Below, piece by piece: positions 52,516 through 62,724 of a stretch of 64,000 nt of DNA (its first letter is position 1; every line of letters starts with the position of its first letter). Location of the stretch: NCBI RefSeq assembly GCF_038502225.1, contig NC_091378.1:6287600-6351599 (forward strand), given 5' to 3'. The DNA is from Cherax quadricarinatus. Its lineage: Eukaryota; Arthropoda; Malacostraca; Decapoda; Parastacidae. The notes below the pieces were generated by a model, which was given only the letters and a program-made list of their open reading frames with translations, was not told where the DNA came from and did no database searches. The position numbers were made by a program, and so were the translations under genes.

Positions 52516-52784
52516 GGTGGAAGGGAGGCTGAAAGACACACCAGAAAGGTAAGCTGTCAGGTCGCTGCCCATTAGGAGAAAGAACTAGAGTCCCAGACAA
52601 AAGGGGATGACGAGGGAGAACAACAAAGACAGTCTTCTTTCTTTGTCCGTCTGTCTCAGGCTGTCTGTGTATGTCTTTCTGTATCTCTGTGACTATTTTC
52701 GTCTGATTATCCTCATTTCTGTTTGACTGTATCTCTCTTTCAGATTAAATGTCAGTGAGTGATGAATCAGTCTCTCTCACACTC

Positions 52785-52785
<1 letters not shown>

Positions 52786-52827
<42 letters not shown>

Positions 52828-53882
52828 TGCAATGGATCAGAGAATACCTGACAGGGAGGCAACAACGAGTCATGGTACGTAATGATGTATCACAGTGGGC
52901 ACCTGTGACGAGCGGGGTCCCACAGGGGTCGGTCCTAGGACCAGTGCTATTTTTGGTATATGTGAACGACATGACGGAAGGGTTAGACTCAGAAGTGTCC
53001 CTGTTTGCAGATGATGTGAAGTTAATGAGGAGAATTAAATCTGATGAGGACCAGGCAGGACTTCAAAGAGACCTGGACAGACTGGACACCTGGTCCAGCA
53101 AATGGCTTCTCGAATTTAATCCTGCCAAATGCAAAGTCATGAAGATAGGGGAAGGGCACAGAAGACCACAGACAGAGTATAGGCTAGGTGGCCAAAGACT
53201 GCAAACCTCACTCAAGGAGAAAGATCTTGGGGTGAGTATAACACCGAGCATGTCTCCGGAAGCACACATCAATCAGATAACTGCTGCAGCATATGGGCGC
53301 CTGGCAAACCTGAGAACAGCATTCCGATACCTTAGTAAGGAACCATTCAAGACACTGTACACCGTGTATGTCAGGCCCATACTGGAGTATGCAGCACCTG
53401 TTTGGAACCCGCACTTGATAAAGCACGTCAAGAAACTAGAGAAAGTACAAAGGTTTGCGACAAGGTAAGTTCCAGAGCTAAGGGGAATGTCCTATGAAGA
53501 AAGATTAAGGGAAATCGGCCTGACGACACTGGAGGACAGGAGGGTCAGGGGAGACATGATAACGACATATAAAATACTGCGTGGAATAGACAAGGTGGAC
53601 AAAGACAGGATGTTCCAGGGAGGGGACACAGAAACAAGAGGCCACAATTGGAAGTTGAAGACACAAATGAGTCAGAGAGATAGTAGGAAGTATTTCTTCA
53701 GTCATAGAGTTGTAAGGCAGTGGAATAGCCTAGAAAATGACGTAGTGGAGGCAGGAACCATACACAGTTTTAAGACGAGGTTTGATAAAGCTCATGGAGC
53801 GGGGAGAGGGAGGGCCTAGTAGCAACCGGTGAAGAGGCGGGGCCAGGAGCTAGGACTCGACCCCTGCAACCACAAATAGGTG

Positions 53883-53912
<30 letters not shown>
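52786..53912 (+). mobile_element. CR1-type LINE copy bounded by (AC)n
   Basis: An (AC)n tract (52790-52822) runs straight into the RT sequence (GCACTGCAATGGATCAGAG). The element ends GCAACCACAAATAGGTGAGT and a second (AC)n tract (53885-53912). It is 5'-truncated within the reverse transcriptase. Confidence 0.9.
52824..53819 (+). pseudogene. CR1 reverse transcriptase C-terminal part, one in-frame stop
   Basis: The frame reads LQWIREYLTGRQQRVMVRND, TSGVPQGSVLGPVLFLVYVN (motif B), LFADDVKLMRRI (motif C), LLEFNPAKCKVMKIG, KDLGV, YVRPILEYAAPVWNP and KKLEKVQRFATR. It then hits a TAA at 53466-53468 and continues in the same frame as VPELRGMSYEERLREIGLTT through RKYFFSHRVVRQWNSL to 53819. The paralogue at 63570 has CTA (Leu) where TAA stands. 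All residues upstream of the thumb/finger border are missing. The protein would have done target-primed reverse transcription. The C-terminal YEERLREIGL...RVRGDMITTYK region is characteristic of CR1. Confidence 0.92.
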
Positions 53913-53913
<1 letters not shown>

Positions 53914-54310
53914 TCCTACGAGGAGAGGCTAAGGGAAATCGACCTGACGACACTGGAGTTACGGGGTATATGATAACGACATATAAAATATTGAGAAGTA
54001 TAGACAAGGTGGGCAGAGACAGGATGTTCCAGAGATGGGACACAGCAGCAAGGGGTCACAGTTGGAAGCTGAAGACTCAGATGAACCACAGGGATGTTAG
54101 GAAGTATTTCTTCAGTCACAGAGTTGTCAGGAAGTGGAATAGCCTGGGTAGTGATGTAGTGGTGGCAGGATCCATACATGGTTTTAAGAAAAGGTATGAT
54201 AAAGCTCACGGAACGGAAGAGTGACCGGGTAGCGGCCAGTTGTAGAGGCGGGACGAAGAGCTGTGTATCGACCCCCGCAACCACAACTAGGCGAGTACAC
54301 ACACACACTC
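53913..54310 (+). pseudogene. Second CR1 3' fragment in tandem
   Basis: Starts right after (AC)n with SYEERLREIDLTTLEL, a short deletion, then MITTYKILRSIDKVGRDRMF and RKYFFSHRVVRKWNSLGSD. It ends with GGCGAGTACACACACACAC. It is the same family as the preceding copy. Bases 54311-54540 hold no gene. Confidence 0.88.
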
Positions 54311-54540
54311 TTTGTAAAGTTGAAAAGGTGAGAAATAATCTTTATTGTAAATTACACTTTTTTTAAACCACTGAATTTACATACCCAGAACTTGGTAGTT
54401 TTAGGGATGCCTGATAATAGTTCTCATCGCCCACTGCTTGTTTTCATGCCAAGAACTGTATCATACCTAAAGTATACCAAAAGTTTACCTACCACCCACG
54501 AAAATACAAACCAAAAAACGTCAGTTTATGTCTAAGTACC

Positions 54541-54665
54541 TATTTATTCAAGGCAAATAGGGTCAACAGGTATAAAGAGACTTGTCCAAATGTCCCTACA
54601 ACTGCACCAGAGTGGAACCTGCGTCCTTCTGTTGTAAAGCAGAAGGCGCTATCAACGAGTCACTT
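54541..54665 (-). mobile_element. Diverged tRNA-like SINE head
   Basis: On the minus strand, CTCGTTGATAGCGCCTTCTG, a perfect CTTCTG/CAGAAG stem with an 8-base loop, and a B-box-like GGTTCCACTC. The rest (ACAAGTCTCTTTATACCTGT) resembles the SINE body seen at 51845 and 27790. It is weaker than the other copies. Confidence 0.5.
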
Positions 54666-54740
54666 GCAAGATTCACCACGTGATTTAAATAGTCAAAGAG
54701 AAGGCCAGAATTCCCACAGGAAATCAACTTCTGTCATCCT

Positions 54741-57108
54741 CACACCAGCTACTGTAGCAACACGTTGTCTACAGACCTTGGGCACCCACAGAACCAGCTA
54801 CTGTAGCAACACGTTGTCTACAGACCTTGGGCACCCACAGAACCAGCTACTGTAGCAACACGTTGTCTACAGACCTTGGGCACCCACAGAACCAGCTACT
54901 GTAGCAACACGTTGTCTACAGACCTTGGGCACCCACAGAACCAGCTACTGTAGCAACACGTTGTCTACAGACCTTGGGCACCCACAGAACCAGCTACTGT
55001 AGCAACACGTTGTCTACAGACCTTGGGCACCCACAGAACCAGCTACTGTAGCAACACGTTGTCTACAGACCTTGGGCACCCACAGAACCAGCTACTGTAG
55101 CAACACGTTGTCTACAGACCTTGGGCACCCACAGAACCAGCTACTGTAGCAACACGTTGTCTACAGACCTTGGGCACCCACAGAACCAGCTACTGTAGCA
55201 ACACGTTGTCTACAGACCTTGGGCACCCACAGAACCAGCTACTGTAGCAACACGTTGTCTACAGACCTTGGGCACCCACAGAACCAGCTACTGTAGCAAC
55301 ACGTTGTCTACAGACCTTGGGCACCCACAGAACCAGCTACTGTAGCAACACGTTGTCTACAGACCTTGGGCACCCACAGAACCAGCTACTGTAGCAACAC
55401 GTTGTCTACAGACCTTGGGCACCCACAGAACCAGCTACTGTAGCAACACGTTGTCTACAGACCTTGGGCACCCACAGAACCAGCTACTGTAGCAACACGT
55501 TGTCTACAGACCTTGGGCACCCACAGAACCAGCTACTGTAGCAACACGTTGTCTACAGACCTTGGGCACCCACAGAACCAGCTACTGTAGCAACACGTTG
55601 TCTACAGACCTTGGGCACCCACAGAACCAGCTACTGTAGCAACACGTTGTCTACAGACCTTGGGCACCCACAGAACCAGCTACTGTAGCAACACGTTGTC
55701 TACAGACCTTGGGCACCCACAGAACCAGCTACTGTAGCAACACGTTGTCTACAGACCTTGGGCACCCACAGAACCAGCTACTGTAGCAACACGTTGTCTA
55801 CAGACCTTGGGCACCCACAGAACCAGCTACTGTAGCAACACGTTGTCTACAGACCTTGGGCACCCACAGAACCAGCTACTGTAGCAACACGTTGTCTACA
55901 GACCTTGGGCACCCACAGAACCAGCTACTGTAGCAACACGTTGTCTACAGACCTTGGGCACCCACAGAACCAGCTACTGTAGCAACACGTTGTCTACAGA
56001 CCTTGGGCACCCACAGAACCAGCTACTGTAGCAACACGTTGTCTACAGACCTTGGGCACCCACAGAACCAGCTACTGTAGCAACACGTTGTCTACAGACC
56101 TTGGGCACCCACAGAACCAGCTACTGTAGCAACACGTTGTCTACAGACCTTGGGCACCCACAGAACCAGCTACTGTAGCAACACGTTGTCTACAGACCTT
56201 GGGCACCCACAGAACCAGCTACTGTAGCAACACGTTGTCTACAGACCTTGGGCACCCACAGAACCAGCTACTGTAGCAACACGTTGTCTACAGACCTTGG
56301 GCACCCACAGAACCAGCTACTGTAGCAACACGTTGTCTACAGACCTTGGGCACCCACAGAACCAGCTACTGTAGCAACACGTTGTCTACAGACCTTGGGC
56401 ACCCACAGAACCAGCTACTGTAGCAACACGTTGTCTACAGACCTTGGGCACCCACAGAACCAGCTACTGTAGCAACACGTTGTCTACAGACCTTGGGCAC
56501 CCACAGAACCAGCTACTGTAGCAACACGTTGTCTACAGACCTTGGGCACCCACAGAACCAGCTACTGTAGCAACACGTTGTCTACAGACCTTGGGCACCC
56601 ACAGAACCAGCTACTGTAGCAACACGTTGTCTACAGACCTTGGGCACCCACAGAACCAGCTACTGTAGCAACACGTTGTCTACAGACCTTGGGCACCCAC
56701 AGAACCAGCTACTGTAGCAACACGTTGTCTACAGACCTTGGGCACCCACAGAACCAGCTACTGTAGCAACACGTTGTCTACAGACCTTGGGCACCCACAG
56801 AACCAGCTACTGTAGCAACACGTTGTCTACAGACCTTGGGCACCCACAGAACCAGCTACTGTAGCAACACGTTGTCTACAGACCTTGGGCACCCACAGAA
56901 CCAGCTACTGTAGCAACACGTTGTCTACAGACCTTGGGCACCCACAGAACCAGCTACTGTAGCAACACGTTGTCTACAGACCTTGGGCACCCACAGAACC
57001 AGCTACTGTAGCAACACGTTGTCTACAGACCTTGGGCACCCACAGAACCAGCTACTGTAGCAACACGTTGTCTACAGACCTTGGGCACCCACAGAACCAG
57101 CTACTGTA
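54741..57108. repeat. 49-bp satellite, homogeneous block
   Basis: About 48 copies of a 49-bp unit (CCAGCTACTGTAGCAACACG, TTGTCTACAGACCTTGGGC, ACCCACAGAA) that look identical by eye. The unit contains CTAC-T-GTAG, a small palindrome. There are no spacers, so it is not a CRISPR-like array. No ORF. Confidence 0.97.
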
Positions 57109-57770
57109 GCAACAACACGCTATCTACAGACCATGGGCGCCCACAGAACCAGCTACTGTAGCAACAACACGCTATCTACAGACCATGGGCGCCCACAGAA
57201 CCAGCTACTGTAGCAACAACACGCTATCTACAGACCATGGGCACCCACAGAACCAGCTACTGTAGCAACAACACGCTATCTACAGACCATGGGCACCCAC
57301 AGAACCAGCTACTGTAGCAACAACACGCTATCTACAGACCATGGGCGCCCACAGAACCAGCTACTGTAGCAACAACACGCTATCTACAGACCATGGGCAC
57401 CCACAGAACCAGCTACTGTAGCAACAACACGCTATCTACAGACCATGGGCTCCCACAGAACCAGCTACTGTAGCAACAACACGCTATCTACAGACCATGG
57501 GCACCCACAGAACCAGCTACTGTAGCAACAACACGCTATCTACAGACCATGGGCTCCCACAGAACCAGCTACTGTAGCAACAACACGCTATCTACAGACC
57601 ATGGGCACCCACAGAACCAGCTACTGTAGCAACAACACGCTATCTACAGACCATGGGCTCCCACAGAACCAGCTACTGTAGCAACAACACGCTATCTACA
57701 GACCATGGGCTCCCACAGAACCAGCTACTGTAGCAACAACACGCTATCTACAGACCATGGGCAACAACAC
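57109..57770. repeat. 52-bp satellite variant block
   Basis: About 12 copies plus a partial. Relative to the 49-bp unit there is an extra AAC (GCAACAACACG), CTAT for TGTC region changes, and CATGGG for CTTGGG. One position after GGGC varies: G, G, A, A, G, A, T, A, T, A, T, T in order. The switch from the 49-bp block is abrupt. Bases 57771-57869 hold nothing recognisable. Confidence 0.95.
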
Positions 57771-57869
57771 AGAAATACTCTCAGAAGATAAAATAAACTA
57801 TCTAAACAGAAAATCTGCTTAAAAATCTCATCAGTGCGCGAGTCAGTGGTCAGAATGAAAGGTGGTTAA

Positions 57870-58345
57870 GCACCTGGGATTGATGGGATAAAGAGAGAAA
57901 TGTTAAAAGCAGGTTGGGATATACTTTTCGTTGGTGCTTTTATTTAATAAATATTTGGAAGAGAGGAAAGTACCTAGGGATTATCAGAGAGCATGCATAG
58001 TTCCTTTGTATAAAGGTAAAGGGGACAAAAGAGTGTAAAAATTAAAGGGGAATAAGTTTGTTGAGTATACCTGGTAAAGTGTATGGTAGAGTTATTACTG
58101 AAAGAATTAAGAGTAAGACAGAGAGCAGGATAGCAGATGAACAAGGAGGCTTTAGGAAGGGTAGGGGGTGTGTAGTCCAAGTGTTTACAGTGAAACATAT
58201 GGAACAGTATTTATATAAGTGTGAAGAGTTTTTCGTTGAATTTATGGATTCAGAAAAGACAGATGATAGGGTGGAGAGGAGAGCAATGTGGCAGATGTTA
58301 CAAATGTATGGAATAGATAGTAGGTTACTGAAAGCCACTGTCCGC
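57870..58345 (+). pseudogene. LINE reverse-transcriptase fragment, RTE-like
   Basis: Reads APGIDGIKREMLKAGWDI, then, after frame changes, DYQRACIVPLYKGKGD, then LSIPGKVYGRVITERIKSK, IADEQGGFRKGRGC, FMDSEKTDDRVERRAMWQML and YGIDSRLLKA. This is the finger-palm part of a non-LTR RT common in decapods. AYDR is mutated to TDDR. It is cut at 58345, where a PLE tail follows directly. Confidence 0.78.
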
Positions 58346-58425
58346 CACTGATGAAGTCTGCAGCGCAGGCGAAACGTTTCTTAAAGATTCCTAGTGCTGC
58401 ACATGCGCCTTGCTCAACTTGATGG
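58345..58425 (+). mobile_element. PLE-tail copy with hammerhead-like core
   Basis: CTGATGA at 58348-58354, A58355, stem GTCTGC (58356-58361), loop AGC, GCAGGC (58365-58370), GAAA at 58371-58374. It is followed by AGTGCTGCACATGCGCC, the region equivalent to GTTGCACATGTG in other tails. Bases 58426-58680 hold no gene. Confidence 0.75.
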
Positions 58426-58683
58426 TACTGTATTCCACTGATACTACAACAAACAACAATAGTCTACACCAAAACATTTCTAAAATAGATCTTTTAAAAA
58501 TGCATTATTAGACATATCACTGGAAATTAACATGATATACAATTTCTTATATTCTTTTTGGCATCAGAATTAATATTTCAAACGAACCTAACAATAGGCA
58601 TTGTTGCTATTTTTTTTTTGTGAGCCACGTGTGCAATTTTTGTGTTGTGTTGTGCAATGCAAGAGGAAGAAGGGAAATGTCCC

Positions 58684-58688
<5 letters not shown>

Positions 58689-58747
<59 letters not shown>
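58689..58747. repeat. (CT)n microsatellite
   Basis: Pure CT over about 58 bp. Confidence 0.97.
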
Positions 58748-58749
<2 letters not shown>

Positions 58750-58827
58750 CCCCTTCATGTGAGCACCCATGGCAACGACCACCATGCATAATTTATTTTT
58801 TACATTGCCCCGGGTATATATACATAC

Positions 58828-58828
<1 letters not shown>

Positions 58829-58920
<92 letters not shown>
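58829..58920. repeat. (AT)n microsatellite
   Basis: Pure AT over about 90 bp. Confidence 0.97.
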
Positions 58921-58924
<4 letters not shown>

Positions 58925-59190
58925 GGGAAGTACAATGCCTGCACTTTAAAGGAGGTGTTTGGGATATTGGCAGTTTGGAGGGATATGTTGTGTATCTTTA
59001 TACATATATGCTTCTAAACTGTTGTATTCTGAGCACCTCTGCAAAAGCAGTGATAATGTGTGAGTGTGGTGAAAGTGTTGAATGATGATGAAAGTATTTT
59101 CTTTTTTTTTGGGATTTTCTTTCTTTTTTGGGTCACCCTGCCTCGGTGGGAGACGGCCGACTTGTTGAAAAAAAAAATATATATATAATA
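58921..59190 (+). mobile_element. 3' end of a LINE family, noncoding
   Basis: AATGTGTGAGTGTGGTGAAAG, CACCCTGCCTCGGTGGGAGA, CGGCCGACTTGTTGAAAAAA. It ends in an A run and (AT)n. It is related, in the opposite direction, to 26600-26770. No coding sequence. Bases 59191-59395 hold no gene. Confidence 0.65.
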
Positions 59191-59395
59191 TATTTGTTGC
59201 AAGTTGATGATTGATGTTAGTGAAAGCAATGGAAGTAAGGTGTTGCTGGTGCGAGCAAAGGTTAAAGAGCAGGTGTCTGCGTGGACATGACATTTAAGGA
59301 AGGAGAAAATATTACATTTCTCGCTCTTCCAAACTTCCCACACTTTTAAAATTTGATTTTCTTCTGCTCCCAAATTTCTCACTCACTTCTCCTTC

Positions 59396-59530
59396 TCCTC
59401 CTCTCTCTCTCTCTCTCTCTCTCCACGTTTCACTTCTCTTCATTATTGTTGATTGTAGTTACATTCTCCTTATCCACCTTTTGTCTGTTCGTCTCTCCAC
59501 AACCGGTGATAAATGTTTTTTCTTCTTTCC

Positions 59531-59596
<66 letters not shown>

Positions 59597-59680
59597 TCTC
59601 TCTCACTCTCTCTCTCTCTCTCTCTCACCCTATCTCCTTCCCTCCCTCCCTCCTACCCTTCCTTCCTTCCTTGCTGCTCA
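59396..59680. repeat. (CT)n microsatellites and pyrimidine-rich tract
   Basis: CT runs at 59400-59422 and 59533-59630, followed by CCTTCC-type runs. Ser/Leu-rich frames here are artefacts. Confidence 0.9.
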
Positions 59681-59884
59681 CAATGTTCACAAATAACTCA
59701 GACAATGCTCCAGGTCTTCCAGGCTCCAGGTCTTCCAGGCTCCAGCATCTGCTCTTCTGAATTATCTACGACACAGTAAATCACCTTTTTCGTGAACACA
59801 CGTCAAGGTTCCTCAAAAGTAACTCTTGGCTTCAGGCCACGAAATTTTCAGCTTCCAACTCAACCCTAGTAGCGGAAGGGAAGC

Positions 59885-60180
59885 ATATTGTGTATGGGAG
59901 TATATGGGAGAGCATGGAATTGTATGGGAGAGCATTGTATTATATTGGAGAGCGTGGCATTATATGGGAGAGCAAGGTATTATATGGGAGAGCGTGGCAT
60001 TATATGGGAGAGCAAGGTATTATATAAGAGAGCATGGTATTATACGGGAGAGCAAGGTATTATATGGGAGAGCAAGGTATTATATGGGAGAGCGTGGCAT
60101 TATATGGGAGAGCAAGGTATTATATGGGAGAGCAAGGTATTATATGGGAGAGCAAGGTATTATATGGGAGTACATGGGAC
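59885..60180. repeat. 20-bp minisatellite (TATATGGGAGAGCAAGGTAT)
   Basis: About 14 copies with AGCAAGG and AGCGTGG variants. Plus-strand frames (GRARYYM-type) are artefacts. Confidence 0.93.
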
Positions 60181-60267
60181 TATCTACTATTTAATGAAAG
60201 TAAGATAGTCAGGCACCTACCGACTAAGGGTGAAAGGGAACTGAGGAAGGACACAGGTCATACCACA

Positions 60268-60388
60268 CTGCAGGAAGCAACGAGAGATGTTGATACACGG
60301 GAAACAGACAGGAAGCAACGAGAGATGTTGATACACGGGAAACAGACAGGAAGCAACGAGAGATGTTGATACACGGGAAACAGACACC
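60268..60388. repeat. 38-bp tandem repeat, three copies
   Basis: AGGAAGCAACGAGAGATGTT followed by GATACACGGGAAACAGAC, three near-identical copies. Confidence 0.93.
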
Positions 60389-60423
60389 AGCGAAACAGCA
60401 CAAGTTGTGAAGAACTGTATACT

Positions 60424-60900
60424 TCTTTGTATTGTATATATACATGTGTGCATTGTATATATACTTGTGTGTATTGTGTATATACTTGTGTATTGTGTAT
60501 ATACTTGTGTGTACTGTGTATATACTTGTGTGTACTGTGTATATACTTGTGTGTACTGTGTATATACTTGTGTGTACTGTGTATATACTTGTATGTATTG
60601 TGTATATACTTGTGTGTATACTTGTATGTATTGTGTATATACTTGTGTGTACTGTGTATATACTTGTGTGTACTGTGTATATACTTGTATGTATTGCGTA
60701 TATACTTGTGTGTACTGTGTATATACTTGTGTGTACTGTGTATACACTTGTATGTATTGTGTATATACTTGTGTGTATTGTGTATATACTTGTATGTATT
60801 GGGTGTATACTTGTGTGTACTGTGTATATACTTGTGTGTATTGTGTATATACTTGTGTGTATTGTGTATATACTTGTGTGTATTGTGCATATACTTCTAT
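60424..60900. repeat. 21-bp minisatellite (TTGTGTGTACTGTGTATATAC)
   Basis: About 23 copies with TATTG/TACTG and TGTG/TATG variants and a few shorter units. Because 21 is a multiple of 3 and the unit lacks stops in several frames, frames of 111 to 240 codons are open on both strands; I regard them as artefacts. Confidence 0.93.
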
Positions 60901-60943
60901 GACGATTAATAATAATCGTATTGTAGATGGGCGAAACAAGGAT

Positions 60944-60946
60944 AGA

Positions 60947-60990
<44 letters not shown>

Positions 60991-61262
60991 TATCTACAAA
61001 TACATGGCATAACTTATACAGACTATAGCTGACATCAATGACATACTAAATAGAAAGCCCCTTGTTATGCAGAGTATTTCGGACAATTTAGGTTTTGTCC
61101 CCAGGATGCGACCCACACCAGTCGACTAACACCCAGGTACCTATTTTACTGCTAGATGAACATGGACAACAGGTATCTTAATGTTTGCACCCGTACAGGG
61201 TATGGAACCATAGACCTCAGTGTGTGAGGTAAGTGCGCTAGCGATCGAGCTACGGGACACCT
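60944..61262 (-). mobile_element. tRNA-derived SINE, full length
   Basis: (AAT)n on the left, TACAGACTATAGCTGACATC, CCTTGTTATGCAGAG, ATGCGACCCACACCAGTCG, then the tRNA-like head CCTCAGTGTGTGAGGTAAGT, GCGATCGAGCTACGGGACAC at the right end. It is head-to-head with the next copy at a distance of about 100 bp. Confidence 0.88.
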
Positions 61263-61360
61263 GCAATCGAAAACTGAAGGTGATGGAAAATAGAGAGCGT
61301 TAGAGAGCATGGCCTACGACTATTTTCCTGCAATAGTACCACTCTTAGCGGAATTGATGT

Positions 61361-61676
61361 GGGTGTCCCGTAGCACTCACTCACACACTGAGGTCTAGGG
61401 TTCGATCCCCTGTACGGTTGAAAACATTAGGACGTATTTCCTTAAGACAACTGCTGTCCTTGTTCACCTAGCAGTAAAATAGGTACCTGGGTGTTGGTCG
61501 ACTGGTGTGGGTCGCATCCTGGGACAAAACTGACCTAATTTTCCCGAAATGCTCTGCATAACAAGGGGCTTTCTGTATAATAGTATGTCACTGATGTCAG
61601 CTATGGTCTGTATACCTTGTATCATGGTACTTGTACAAATAATAATAATAATAATAATTATTATTATTATTATTAT
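61361..61676 (+). mobile_element. tRNA-derived SINE, full length
   Basis: Head GGTGTCCCGTAGCACTCACT with a B box GGTTCGATCCC (61399-61409), body GGTCGCATCCTGGGACAAAA and AACAAGGGGCTTTCTGTAT, and an (AAT)n/(ATT)n end. The A box is degraded. The short space to the previous copy (61263-61360) holds nothing recognisable. Confidence 0.88.
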
Positions 61677-61689
61677 AGGTCCTAGTCAC

Positions 61690-61800
61690 AGGGAACTTAG
61701 CCTTACTGATTTACCAAAATCTCGCACTTAAGAGAGGAACCTCATGACGATGTTTCGCTCCGTCTTGGACCATTGTCAAGTCACAACTGGGGATTATAGA
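61690..61800 (-). mobile_element. PLE-type tail fragment
   Basis: On the minus strand, TTGACAATGGTCCAAGACGG, GCGAAACATCGTCATGAGGT and CCTCTCTTAAGTGCG parallel GAAACGTCGTCGTAAGC...CTCTCTTCTATGTGC at 45470. It is a further diverged member of that subfamily. Confidence 0.55.
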
Positions 61801-61850
61801 GTAGAGAAGGCCAGAAGACAATACGGTAAGGGAACGGGGGTAAGTAAAGG

Positions 61851-62130
61851 GTGGTGGTAGTAGTGGTAGTAAAAGTAGTGGTAGTAAAAGTAGTGGTAGC
61901 AATAGTAGTAGTGGTAGTAGTAGTAGTAATAGTAATAGTGGTAGTAGTAATAGTAGTAGTAGTAATAGTAATAGTGGTAGTAGTAATAGTAGTAGTAGTA
62001 ATAGTAATAGTGGTAGAAGTAATAGTAGTAGTAATAGTAATAGTGGTAGTAGTAATAGTAGTAGTAATAGTAGTAGTAATAATAGTAATAGTAGTAATAG
62101 TAATAATAGTAGTAGTAGCGATAATAGTAG
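61851..62130. repeat. (TAG/TAA)n imperfect trinucleotide tract
   Basis: GTAGTAATAGTAATAGTGGTAG units in patchy higher-order order. Val-, Thr- and Tyr-rich frames are artefacts. Confidence 0.93.
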
Positions 62131-62263
62131 TCTGGAGCTGTTTGAGCATTAGAGAGAGGCACTTGATAGCTGTCTGAGAGAGTAATCTGGGAATCTTTTA
62201 TACCGTGTTCACTGAGGCCTCTGATAACTGTCTTGAACCCATAGTTAGTGAAATTCCTGAAGG

Positions 62264-62350
62264 CAGCCACGTACAGCAGAAATAGCCACGTACAGCAGAC
62301 ACAGCCACGTACAACACACACAACCACGTACAGCACACACAGCCACGTAT
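62264..62350. repeat. 19-bp tandem repeat (AGCCACGTACAGCACACAC)
   Basis: About five imperfect copies. Bases 62351-62724 hold no gene; a loose GAGGGATACACG repeat lies at 62642-62695. Confidence 0.85.
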
Positions 62351-62724
62351 CGTGAATCATCTCAAAAACATTTCATCTGAGTGAAGAGGATAGGAAGAGA
62401 GCCTTCAGCTATTCAATCCCAATCTCAACTCTGGCAGCTCGACAGACGAGAAGTGACCAGACTGTGATCACAGCTCTTTCAAGTGATCGCAGCACAATTA
62501 AGTGATCAGAGAGAAGCGAGACGAGATTAGAGAAGCAGCAACAGAGGCAGAGCAGAAGGCAACAGTTGAGACAAACTTCAAGTTGCGCTGTTAACAGCAA
62601 GTTGGGCAAAGTTCAGCAATACTGTACTGCCCTTTACTACGTGAGGGATACGCGAGGGATACACAAGGTATACACGAGGGATACACGGGGGATAACCAAG
62701 AACTGTGTGACATTTAAATACTGG

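Noticed and set aside
54741..57770. CRISPR-like direct repeat array
   Set aside because: Units are contiguous with no variable spacers, and the genome context is eukaryotic.
60217..60939. 240-codon minus-strand and 201-codon plus-strand frames (QYTQVYT / CVYCVYT repeats)
   Set aside because: Products of the 21-bp GT/AT-rich minisatellite.
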